A stretch of DNA of 25,275 bases from DASZHJ01 sp035581425 (GTDB taxonomy: Bacteria; Pseudomonadota; Alphaproteobacteria; ATCC43930; CGMCC-115725): the NCBI GenBank assembly GCA_035581425.1, contig DATJVP010000056.1, forward strand, positions 1 to 25,275. The letters run 5' to 3'. This document shows, piece by piece, positions 15,710 to 22,662 of this stretch (within the stretch, counting starts at the first letter, position 1; every line of letters starts with the position of its first letter). The notes below the pieces were generated by a model. That model did no database searches, was not told the origin of the DNA, and saw only the letters and a program-made list of their open reading frames with translations. The translations under genes and the position numbers were made by a program.

Positions 15710-16171
15710 TTGCGTCGTCTCCAACTCTGTTTGCTGCTGCTCCTGCCCCTGCTCGCCGCCTGCTCAGGCGACGATCTCGATACCTATCGGTTCCATCGGG
15801 TGCAGCTCTCGGGGATCGGGCTCTCCGTGGAGATACCGGATGGCGGGAAGGTGGCGGAGACGCGCTGGCGTGCGGATTTCCACCTCTACGATTTCGTGGT
15901 GAAGGACCGAACCATCCTCGGCCTCTATGTCGGAGGCGATCCCGCCTTCCATCCCGCCGAGAGCCCCAAGCAGATCGAGGACGAGACGGTCGGCGGCATT
16001 CCCGCAAAGACCCTCGTGAGCCGCAGCGGTTCAGCCTGGTCGCGCGACATGCTCATGGAGCGGCCGGGACCCGTCTACTACCACTTCTTCTACCGCAACC
16101 TCCGGGGCACCGACCTCCTCCTCGCCGACCACATCATCGGATCGCTTCAAGAGGCTCAGCCGCTGCAGTGA
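15710..16171 (+). CDS. Small lipoprotein of unknown function
   Basis: The product has 153 residues. It begins with a short lipoprotein signal: MRRLQLCLLLLLPLLAACSG, with lipobox LAAC and Cys18 as the predicted acylated residue. It is therefore expected to be membrane-anchored in the periplasm. The residue after Cys is Ser, so sorting to the outer membrane is plausible. The rest is a soluble domain with no motif I recognise. The start is TTG at 15710, supported by GAGGG at 15699-15703 with a 6-base spacer; no in-frame ATG lies close by. It is not part of the ribosomal operon by function and converges on the di-heme gene downstream, with 10 bases between stop codons. Confidence 0.75.
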   Translation: MRRLQLCLLLLLPLLAACSGDDLDTYRFHRVQLSGIGLSVEIPDGGKVAETRWRADFHLYDFVVKDRTILGLYVGGDPAFHPAESPKQIEDETVGGIPAKTLVSRSGSAWSRDMLMERPGPVYYHFFYRNLRGTDLLLADHIIGSLQEAQPLQ

Positions 16172-16188
16172 GCGCGGGGCGTCACTGC
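16165..16188. repeat. Inverted repeat spanning two convergent stop codons
   Basis: GCAGTGA (16165-16171) and TCACTGC (16182-16188) are perfect inverted copies separated by 10 bases. The TGA of the + strand lipoprotein gene and the TGA of the - strand di-heme gene are each part of an arm. An overlapping GGGGC/GCCCC stem (16176-16191) is an alternative. It may act as a weak two-way terminator, though neither side has a T-run. Confidence 0.45.
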
Positions 16189-17576
16189 CCCATTCCCTCG
16201 CGCGCGGTCTTCACGGCGGCGAGATAGGCACGGCTGAAATCGGGGTTGTAGAGCGAGAAACGCTCGGCGGCATGCAGCGCCGGAAGCGAGGCCTCGCGCC
16301 GCTCCTCATACCCCTCGAGCGCCTCGGCCGCGAGGTCGAAGCGCATCCCGCTCGCCTGGAGCTCGATCTCACGAAGCGCCAGGATGAGCTCCTTGATCGC
16401 GCCCCGGGCCTTCGCGCGCTCGGTCTTCCCCTGCGGGAAAGCCGAACTTTTGTGATCGGGAAAGCGCTCGACCATCTCGCGGAGCTCGCCGCCGATCACG
16501 TCGACTGCGAAGGCGACTGTCGTGCGGTCGCGCTCGTTGATCGCGGTCTCGAGCACGCTCTCGAAATCCTCGAGCTCCTCCACCGTGTCGTCGATCCCCG
16601 CGGGCTCGTAGGGGTTCCAGCCGTCGCCGACTGCCGTCAGATAGGCCACGAGATCGCCCTCGGCGCGCGCGTCTAGGCCGAGATCGAAGATGCGGTTGAA
16701 GTGATCGACGACTGCGGCGTAGGTGTCGAAGCGGCCGTCGTGGAAATAGGGTCCGTTGAAGTTGGCATTGATGAGCGTCGGTGTCCGCTCGGGCCCTCCG
16801 GAATGCACGTCGTGCTGGCGATGGTCGGTGAAGCCTGCCGCCGGCGGATGGCAGGAGGCGCAGCTCAGGCTGGGATTATGCGGGAAAGGCCGCATGAAAA
16901 TCTCCTCGCCGCGCCGCTCGGTGGCGGTGGCATTTCCGGCGAGCCTTCCGTCGGCGGAGATGCGGAGATTGGTGAGGAAATCGATGTCCTGCAGATAGGC
17001 CACGATCGCATCGACCACGACCGGCTCGGGCTCCGTACCCGAGAACTCCTTCACGATCACGTCGCGCACGAACTCGCGCAGCGAGGCAGTGCGGCCGTCA
17101 TGGCCGTAAGGCGCGAGGAAGCGGATGCCGCGCAGGCTCGGGATGCGCAGCGCGTCGAGCCGCTGGTCGTCGGTCTTGGGATTGAAGAGCGAGCTGGTGG
17201 TGTCGAATGTGCCGGGCTTCTCGGATGCTCCCGGGATGAAGAAGCGCCGGTTGGTCGTGCCGTTGACGTGGCACGTCTCGCAACTCATTCCGGCCTGCCG
17301 GGCGGCGGGCCCCAGGATTTGCGGCGAGCTGAAGAGCAGGTTGCCGAGCCTTACGAGATAGGGCTTCCGCCCGCCCGTGAACTCCGAATGGAACTGCTCG
17401 CGCGGGGCCTGCGTCTCGCCTTCGCCGAGATCGGTTCCGGATGGGAGCGTGCTCCTATCCGCGCCGACCGTGGGGGCAGCGCTGCCCTCCTCGGAGACGA
17501 CGACTGCCGCGAGGCCGGCGGCGAGGACGAGAGCGAACGCAACGCCGACGACACGACGGCCGCGCGAGCTACTCAC
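16182..17576 (-). CDS. Di-heme c-type cytochrome, MauG/cytochrome c peroxidase-like
   Basis: The 464-residue product has two CxxCH heme-attachment motifs: CETCH (Cys99, Cys102, His103) and CASCH (Cys239, Cys242, His243). Each is followed 50-60 or about 35 residues later by a PYxHDGR motif (APYGHDGR, GPYFHDGR). This is the pattern of the bacterial cytochrome c peroxidase/MauG family. An N-terminal hydrophobic stretch (residues 10-27) should export it to the periplasm. After about residue 320 there are ~140 residues, helical in character and without heme motifs, longer than usual. The start GTG at 17576 has GGAGG (17584-17588) 7 bases upstream. The frame stays open further upstream, but that lies over the imelysin gene. 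It starts 2 bases after the imelysin stop, so the two form one unit. Substrate and true activity are unknown. Confidence 0.85.
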   Translation of the reverse strand: MSSSRGRRVVGVAFALVLAAGLAAVVVSEEGSAAPTVGADRSTLPSGTDLGEGETQAPREQFHSEFTGGRKPYLVRLGNLLFSSPQILGPAARQAGMSCETCHVNGTTNRRFFIPGASEKPGTFDTTSSLFNPKTDDQRLDALRIPSLRGIRFLAPYGHDGRTASLREFVRDVIVKEFSGTEPEPVVVDAIVAYLQDIDFLTNLRISADGRLAGNATATERRGEEIFMRPFPHNPSLSCASCHPPAAGFTDHRQHDVHSGGPERTPTLINANFNGPYFHDGRFDTYAAVVDHFNRIFDLGLDARAEGDLVAYLTAVGDGWNPYEPAGIDDTVEELEDFESVLETAINERDRTTVAFAVDVIGGELREMVERFPDHKSSAFPQGKTERAKARGAIKELILALREIELQASGMRFDLAAEALEGYEERREASLPALHAAERFSLYNPDFSRAYLAAVKTAREGMGQ

Positions 17577-17578
17577 GG

Positions 17579-18373
17579 TCAGTCCTCCAGGCTCGGCGCC
17601 TCGAGGCCGAGATCGGTCGCCGAGGCCTTGAGCGCGAGCGCCAGACGCTCGCTTGCCTTGGTGAGCGTCGGCTGATCGACGGATTTTAGATCGGGGACGT
17701 TGATCGCGGTCTCGATCACCGAGAGCTCGCGCCTCGCATTCGCTGCGAGCTCCGGGTTCTTGGTCTTGAGGAGCGGCTCGAAGACGATGGTGAAGACATC
17801 GTCGATGCCCTGGACGTTGTTCCGCATGTCCGCGAGCGAGGTGCCGCTCGCTGCGGATTCGCCGCCCGCGGCCTTGTTCTCTCCGATCTCGAAGGTGAGC
17901 TTGGCGGTGCCGTTGAGGAGGCCCTGGGCCGTGAGCCCCTTCTGGCGGATCTGCTTCGAAAACTCCGTGAGCTTCGCCGCGAGCGCCGCGACCGCCGGCT
18001 CGATTCCGCTGGGATCGCCGGCGAAGAGCCGCGCCTCGATGAGGTGATAGCCGGATTTGGCATCGGGCCAGGGATCGATTGCCTCGTCGAGATCGCCATA
18101 GAGCTCGCCCGTGAAGGTCTCCGAGCGCTCCCAATCCACATGGGACTCGAGCCAAGCCGCGCGCGCGCCCGCGAGGTCGTGCACGGCGACGCGCTGCTGC
18201 AGCCGAACCGCTCCGTCGCGAGCGCGATCGATCTGCACGACTGCTCGGGCGGTATAGCTGGCGACGCCGTCGTCGAGGGCAGTCGCGCGCGCCCCCGGCG
18301 CCGCCGCTGCCAAGATGCCGAGACCGACCGCAGCCGCGACGGCACTCAGACGGGCAAACCTCGGGTTGGTCAT
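17579..18373 (-). CDS. Imelysin-like (M75/EfeO-type) periplasmic protein
   Basis: The 264-residue product has a Sec signal peptide; predicted cleavage is after GARA, near residue 30. It has the GxHxxE motif of imelysin/M75 proteins: G108-Y-H110-L-I-E113. The family includes EfeO/EfeM iron-binding proteins and iron-regulated IrpA-type proteins; most are metal binders with no proven peptidase activity. The flanking helical sequence (AWLESHVDWERSETFTGE before the motif) fits the four-helix-bundle fold. AAGGGG at 18380-18385 is the ribosome-binding site. It is the first gene of a two-gene unit with the di-heme protein. A Fur-like dyad lies 90-108 bases upstream. The iron role is inferred from family and context. 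Confidence 0.8.
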   Translation of the reverse strand: MTNPRFARLSAVAAAVGLGILAAAAPGARATALDDGVASYTARAVVQIDRARDGAVRLQQRVAVHDLAGARAAWLESHVDWERSETFTGELYGDLDEAIDPWPDAKSGYHLIEARLFAGDPSGIEPAVAALAAKLTEFSKQIRQKGLTAQGLLNGTAKLTFEIGENKAAGGESAASGTSLADMRNNVQGIDDVFTIVFEPLLKTKNPELAANARRELSVIETAINVPDLKSVDQPTLTKASERLALALKASATDLGLEAPSLED

Positions 18374-18413
18374 CTCTAACCCCTTCGACTATAGTATGCT
18401 CAGGCTTCCTAGA

Positions 18414-18462
18414 GTTACATCGCCGCGCCACAAGAGCTCCTAAGAGGCGATGAAGATGTAAC
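18414..18462. repeat. Inverted repeat upstream of the imelysin gene
   Basis: GTTACATC (18414-18421) and GATGTAAC (18455-18462) are perfect 8-bp inverted copies. Inside them ATCGCC (18420-18425) and GGCGAT (18446-18451) are a second inverted pair, so a longer imperfect stem is possible. It lies in the 163-base gap between the synthetase fusion and the imelysin start. It could be a terminator-like structure for the upstream gene or a leader structure for the imelysin mRNA. Confidence 0.5.
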
Positions 18463-18481
18463 GCAAATGCAACTCATTCGC
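18463..18481 (-). promoter_or_regulatory. Fur-box-like dyad upstream of imelysin/di-heme genes
   Basis: On the - strand the site reads GCGAATG-AGTTG-CATTTGC, an inverted repeat with 6 of 7 paired positions around a 5-base centre. It matches 11 of 19 positions of the E. coli Fur consensus GATAATGATAATCATTATC. TTACAT follows immediately and could be a -10, which would place the site in the promoter spacer; no good -35 was found. The iron link of the imelysin family makes Fur or a related regulator the first guess. The assignment is tentative. Confidence 0.45.
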
Positions 18482-18536
18482 AGAACTAGTTTGTAGCCCG
18501 AGAGAGGGGGGTGGTCAACTCGCGACATCTGCGGCG

Positions 18537-21500
18537 TCACGCCGCGGTGCCACCGCGCGCGGCCTCTGCGCCGCTGGTCTGGTGGGTCATGCTCTCCGCA
18601 AGACTCCGCGCCGCCGCGTAGTCGATCTTGCCCGTGCCGAGGAGTGGGACCGCCGGGACGGTCAGCACCAGGCGCGGGACCAGCACCTCCGCGATGCCGC
18701 GGGCGCGCGCGTCCGCGAGGAGTGCGGCCACCGACGATGCAGGGTTGTCCGTGAGCAGCACGACTTGCTCGCCTTTGCGCGGATCGGGGAAGGCGAGCGC
18801 GGCATGCCGATGCTCGGGCCAGAGAGTGGAGGCCTGCGTCTCCACCGCCGCCAGCGAGATCATCTCGCCCGCGACCTTGGCGAAGCGCTTGGCGCGGCCC
18901 TTGATCGAGACGAAATCCTCGCGGTCGATCGCAACGATATCGCCGGTGTCGTACCAGCCCTGCGGCGGCGGCTCCAGCACGCCTGGCGCGCCCGACCGCA
19001 GATATCCCAGCATGACGTTGGGCCCCGAAACTATGAGCCGCCCGCCCTCGGCGATGCCCTCGACGGGCTCGAGCCGCGTCTCGATCCCCGGCAGCAATCG
19101 CCCGACTGTTCCCGCCTTGAATTGCATGGGGGTATTGATCGCGAGCACCGGCGAGGTCTCGGTGGTGCCGTAGCCTTCGAGGATCCTGAGCCCGAAGCGA
19201 TCCATCCAAATCCGCCGCGTCTCGTCGCGAACGCGCTCCGCGCCCGCGAAGACATAGCGGACGCTGTAGAAGTCGTAGGGGTGACCCGCGCGCGCGTAGC
19301 CCGTGAGGAAGGTGTCGGTGCCGAAGAGGATGGTGGCGTTGGTGTCGTAGGCGAGCTCCGGCACGATCCGATAGTGGAGCGGCGAGGGGTAGAGAAAGGT
19401 CTTCACGCCGAAGGCGAGCGGCAGGATGAGCGCGCCGGTCATGCCGAAGGAATGGAAGACGGGCAGCGCATTGAAGACGATGTCGCTGGGGTTGAAGTCG
19501 ATGCGCGCCGCGATCTGCTGGCAGTTCGCGAGGATGTTGCGGTGGCTCAGCACCACGCCCTTGGGCGTCCCTTCCGAGCCCGAGGTGAAGAGCACCACCG
19601 AGGGGTCGTCCGGCGAGGCTTTACGGCGGCGATGGATCGCGCGCGCGAAACGCCCAACGACGAGACCGGCGAGCCCTCGGAGACGCCCGATACCGGCGCG
19701 GAGATCCTCGAGGTAAAGAACGCGCCGGCCCTCCGCCAGAGCCGCGAGCGCCGCCTCGAGCTTGCCGCGCTCGATGAAGCGGCGCGATGTGACGATCACC
19801 CGGACGCGAGCGATCTCGCAAGCAAGAACCATGTTGTGTGCGCCCGTCGAGTAGTTGAGCATTGCCGGTACGCGCCGATAGGCCTGCAGCGCGAGAACCG
19901 TCGCGACCGTCGCATTGGCGTTGGGGAGCAGCAGGCCCACTTTCTCGAGCGGCTCCGTGAGCGCTGCAAAGCGGCTCCCCAGCAGCAGCGCGCTCGCGAT
20001 GAGGCGATTGTAGGAAAGCGGCTTGCGCTCTATGTCCTCGAGGATCGCGCGGCCGCCGCCGTGGATTCGCCGCGCGTCCAGCACGGCCTGGAACAGCGTC
20101 TTTCCGGTCTCGGCGGTCTCATACATCATTCCGGACATGATGTCGTAGAGCTGGAGGCCGATCTCGCGCCGGCGCTGGCGCCCTTTGATCTCCGGCGCGA
20201 TCTCGAGCGCGCGCGGCTCCTGGATCGTTATGCGAACACGAGGAAAGCGGCGGAGCCGCACCTTGCCGCGAAGCCGCGAGAAGATGGTGTATTGGAGCCC
20301 GTCGAGCCGCACCGGCACGATCATCGCGCGTGCCTTGTCGGCGATCATGCCGGGACCTTCGTAGATCTTCATGAGCGCGCCGGTGACGGTGAGGCGGCCT
20401 TCCGGAAAGATCACGATCGGCCGGCCCTGCTCGGCCGCCCGGATCAGCGTCTTGGTCGCGAGCGGCGCCAGCGGATCGATGGGGACAGCGTCGACCAGCG
20501 AGAGGAAGGGCTTCAGCCACCAGGTCGCGGCGCGATTGGCCGCGACGGCGAAGGCGGGTCGTCCCGGCAGGAAGGCCGCGAGCACGGCTCCGTCGAGGAA
20601 GGAGAGATGGTTTGCGACATAGACCATGCGCTCGCCGGCCTTGGCGACGTTCTCGATGCCGCGGACCTCGACGCGATAGACGAGGCGGAAAATTGCCGCC
20701 ACCGCGGCCTTGAGCGCCGAGGTCGGCACCAGCAGGATCGCTGCCAGCGCCGCGATCGTGTTGACGATCCCCGCGACGAAGAGAACCTCCACCACGGAGA
20801 ACCCGGCCGCGAGCAGCAGCGTGCTCGTGGCTCCCGCGATCACGATGTAAAGCGCATTGAGGATATTGTTGGCGGCGACCACGCGCGAGCGGTGGCTCGG
20901 CTCGCTCCGCGCCTGGAGGATCGCATAGAGCGGCACGATGAAGAGTCCGCCGCAGATCGCAATGATCAGGAGATCGACGACGAGCCGCCAATTCGCGGGA
21001 TGGGAGAGGAATTGCCAGAATCCCGCGAGTTCCTGATCTCCGCCCCCGATGGCGTGACCGCTTGCCCAGCAGAGGTCGAAGGTGAAGACGGCCATGCCGA
21101 GCGCGCCCAGTGGCGCGAGACGTGCCGTGACTTCGCCGCGGAGAATCCACCCGCAAAGCGCGGAGCCGATGGCGATCCCGACCGAAAACAGGACAAGGAA
21201 CAGAAGCTCGACATTGGCGTTCGCGTGTAGCGTTCCCTTGGCGAAGCTAGGGAACTGCGCAAGGTAGACCGCGCCCACTGCCCAGAACCAAGAGATCCCC
21301 ATGATCGAGAGTCTGAGATCGCGATGCGCGTTGGCGTAGCGGATAACGCTGAAGGTCTCCGTGAAGACGTTGAGGTTGACCTTGAGCTCGGGCATCGCGC
21401 GCTTCGCCTTCGGGACGAAGACGCTCGCGATCCAACCGAGGACGGCGAGAGCGAGGAGAACCGCGGGCACGACGGTGGTGCCGCGATCGAGCTGGATGAG

Positions 21501-21998
21501 GACGCCGCCGAAGATGGTGCCGAGGAGGATCGCGAGGAAGGTCCCGGCCTCGAGCAAAGCGTTGCCACCCATGAGCTCGTCGGTTGCGAGATGGTCCGGG
21601 AGGATGCCGTATTTGACGGGCCCGAAGAATGTGGACTGCACGCCCAGGAAGAACAGCACCGCGAGCTGGAAGGCGGTGTTGTCGAGTGCGAACCCGACCG
21701 CCGCGAAGATCATCACGCCGACTTCCCAGAGCTTTACGTAGCGAATGAGTCCGGACTTCTCGTATTTGTCCGCGAGCTGGCCCGCGCTCGCGGAAAAGAG
21801 GAAGTAGGGGAGGATGAAGAGCGCGATCGCGAGCGAGACCACGACCTCCGTCGTCTTGGAGACCTCGATCGTGCGATAGGTGACGTAGACGATGAGCGCG
21901 TTCCGGAAGAGGTTGTCGTTGACCGCGCTCAGGAACTGCGTGACGAAAAGCGGCAGCAGCCGCCGGCTCGCGAGGAGATGAAACTGGGTCGTTGCCAT
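18537..21998 (-). CDS. LplT-like transporter / PlsC acyltransferase / acyl-ACP synthetase fusion
   Basis: This 1153-residue inner-membrane protein joins three activities that E. coli keeps in LplT and Aas. Residues ~1-430 are a major-facilitator domain with about 12 hydrophobic segments, like the lysophospholipid flippase LplT. Residues ~440-620 are a PlsC-type acyltransferase with HLSFLD (His464...Asp469) and PEGR (532-535). The C-terminal part is an AMP-forming acyl-ACP synthetase with TSGSEGTPKG (805-814), EGYGTTETSP (941-950), YDTGD (1016-1020) and the GTGK lysine (Lys1124). It should flip lysophospholipid inward, activate fatty acid and re-acylate it. GGAGGAG sits 6 bases before the ATG at 21998, which is preferred over a TTG at 22013. 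The TetR gene lies 27 bases upstream in the same direction. Confidence 0.9.
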   Translation of the reverse strand: MATTQFHLLASRRLLPLFVTQFLSAVNDNLFRNALIVYVTYRTIEVSKTTEVVVSLAIALFILPYFLFSASAGQLADKYEKSGLIRYVKLWEVGVMIFAAVGFALDNTAFQLAVLFFLGVQSTFFGPVKYGILPDHLATDELMGGNALLEAGTFLAILLGTIFGGVLIQLDRGTTVVPAVLLALAVLGWIASVFVPKAKRAMPELKVNLNVFTETFSVIRYANAHRDLRLSIMGISWFWAVGAVYLAQFPSFAKGTLHANANVELLFLVLFSVGIAIGSALCGWILRGEVTARLAPLGALGMAVFTFDLCWASGHAIGGGDQELAGFWQFLSHPANWRLVVDLLIIAICGGLFIVPLYAILQARSEPSHRSRVVAANNILNALYIVIAGATSTLLLAAGFSVVEVLFVAGIVNTIAALAAILLVPTSALKAAVAAIFRLVYRVEVRGIENVAKAGERMVYVANHLSFLDGAVLAAFLPGRPAFAVAANRAATWWLKPFLSLVDAVPIDPLAPLATKTLIRAAEQGRPIVIFPEGRLTVTGALMKIYEGPGMIADKARAMIVPVRLDGLQYTIFSRLRGKVRLRRFPRVRITIQEPRALEIAPEIKGRQRRREIGLQLYDIMSGMMYETAETGKTLFQAVLDARRIHGGGRAILEDIERKPLSYNRLIASALLLGSRFAALTEPLEKVGLLLPNANATVATVLALQAYRRVPAMLNYSTGAHNMVLACEIARVRVIVTSRRFIERGKLEAALAALAEGRRVLYLEDLRAGIGRLRGLAGLVVGRFARAIHRRRKASPDDPSVVLFTSGSEGTPKGVVLSHRNILANCQQIAARIDFNPSDIVFNALPVFHSFGMTGALILPLAFGVKTFLYPSPLHYRIVPELAYDTNATILFGTDTFLTGYARAGHPYDFYSVRYVFAGAERVRDETRRIWMDRFGLRILEGYGTTETSPVLAINTPMQFKAGTVGRLLPGIETRLEPVEGIAEGGRLIVSGPNVMLGYLRSGAPGVLEPPPQGWYDTGDIVAIDREDFVSIKGRAKRFAKVAGEMISLAAVETQASTLWPEHRHAALAFPDPRKGEQVVLLTDNPASSVAALLADARARGIAEVLVPRLVLTVPAVPLLGTGKIDYAAARSLAESMTHQTSGAEAARGGTAA

Positions 21999-22025
21999 CG
22001 GGGACTCCTCCAATGCGAGCGTTGG

Positions 22026-22592
22026 CTAGGCCGCGAGGACGCGCCAACAGGCGTCCGCGAGCGTGTCGACGAGCGGCAGCATGCGTCCCTTGAGGCGGCC
22101 GTAAACCCTGAAGGTCGCGGGCTGCAGGAGAAGGCCCATCACCCAGGCCGCCGCAAGCTCGGGGTCGCGCTTTGCGATCTCGCCGGCCGCCATGCCCTCC
22201 GCCACGACCGTGCGCACGACATCGACCGGCGAGATGTGGTCGGGATCGAGTCTCCGCATCGAATGATGCTGCACCAGCAGCAGGAACTGAAAGAGCACGG
22301 GGTCGGTGTCGAAGACCTTCGCGCATTCTGCGATCATCGCCCGGAGCTTCGCCCGCGTTCCCCGCTCCGCGCGCACGACCGATCGCAGCCGCTCGGCGAA
22401 GGCAGTGTAGTGCCGATCGAAGAGGGCGTGGATCAGCGCGTCCCGTCCCTGGTAATGCCGATAGAGCGCCCCCTCGGCCACTCCCGCAGCGGTGGCGAGA
22501 TCCCGGATCGTGGTCTCGGCGACGCCCTTGGCCACGAACAATTCCATGGCCTTACGCTCGATCCTCTCACGGGTGGGGGTGCCGTCGCGCAT
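22026..22592 (-). CDS. TetR/AcrR-family transcriptional regulator
   Basis: The 188-residue product has the TetR N-terminal helix-turn-helix: RERIERKAMELFVAKGVAET, TTIRDLATAAGVAEGALYRH and YQGRDALIHALF, roughly residues 8-60. A variable ligand-binding C-terminal half follows. The start was chosen as ATG 22592. A longer frame from GTG 22625 would begin upstream of the predicted transcription start and inside the operator, so it is unlikely. No clear Shine-Dalgarno precedes 22592; the leader is only about 26 bases. The next gene in the same direction is the lysophospholipid acyltransferase/synthetase fusion, so the regulator probably controls that gene and itself, perhaps sensing a fatty acid or acyl-CoA. 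Confidence 0.92.
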   Translation of the reverse strand: MRDGTPTRERIERKAMELFVAKGVAETTIRDLATAAGVAEGALYRHYQGRDALIHALFDRHYTAFAERLRSVVRAERGTRAKLRAMIAECAKVFDTDPVLFQFLLLVQHHSMRRLDPDHISPVDVVRTVVAEGMAAGEIAKRDPELAAAWVMGLLLQPATFRVYGRLKGRMLPLVDTLADACWRVLAA

Positions 22593-22601
22593 GGGCCGTG
22601 G

Positions 22602-22629
22602 ATAAGTGAGTGACTGTTCACTCACTTAT
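22602..22629 (-). promoter_or_regulatory. Probable TetR-family operator
   Basis: ATAAGTGAGTGA and TCACTCACTTAT are perfect 12-bp inverted copies around a 4-base centre. The site covers the -10 hexamer and the predicted transcription start of the TetR-family gene. Perfect dyads of this size directly in front of TetR genes are usually autoregulatory operators. Binding would block RNA polymerase. The inverted repeat is certain; the identity of the bound protein is inferred. Confidence 0.85.
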
Positions 22630-22653
22630 AATGGCCTACGGCGCAGACGTCAA
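22625..22653 (-). promoter_or_regulatory. Promoter of the tetR / acyltransferase-synthetase operon
   Basis: On the - strand TTGACG (22653-22648), a 17-base spacer and TATAAG (22630-22625) give five of six consensus bases in each hexamer with ideal spacing. Transcription should start near 22618. The -35 begins 10 bases after the tonB stop codon, so there is no space for a terminator between the two units. The operator overlaps the -10. Confidence 0.8.
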
Positions 22654-22662
22654 GAGGCGAAC

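Noticed and set aside
18388..18393. TATAGT on the - strand as -10 of the imelysin promoter
   Set aside because: The transcript would start about at 18381, inside the AAGGGG ribosome-binding site, and no -35 lies at the right distance.
16182..18431. One 749-codon - strand frame joining the imelysin region and the di-heme gene
   Set aside because: The upstream half is out of frame with the recognisable imelysin protein and is low-complexity. GGAGG directly before GTG 17576 and the signal peptide there mark the real start of the di-heme gene.
18582..21230. Long + strand open frame of about 880 codons opposite the synthetase fusion
   Set aside because: It is antisense to a gene with clear MFS, PlsC and AMP-ligase motifs. 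Its product is Arg/Asp/Glu/His-rich without family motifs, as expected for a shadow frame in high-GC DNA.
22593..22625. GTG start giving an 11-residue longer TetR protein
   Set aside because: It lies within the operator and upstream of the predicted transcription start near 22618, so it would not be on the mRNA.
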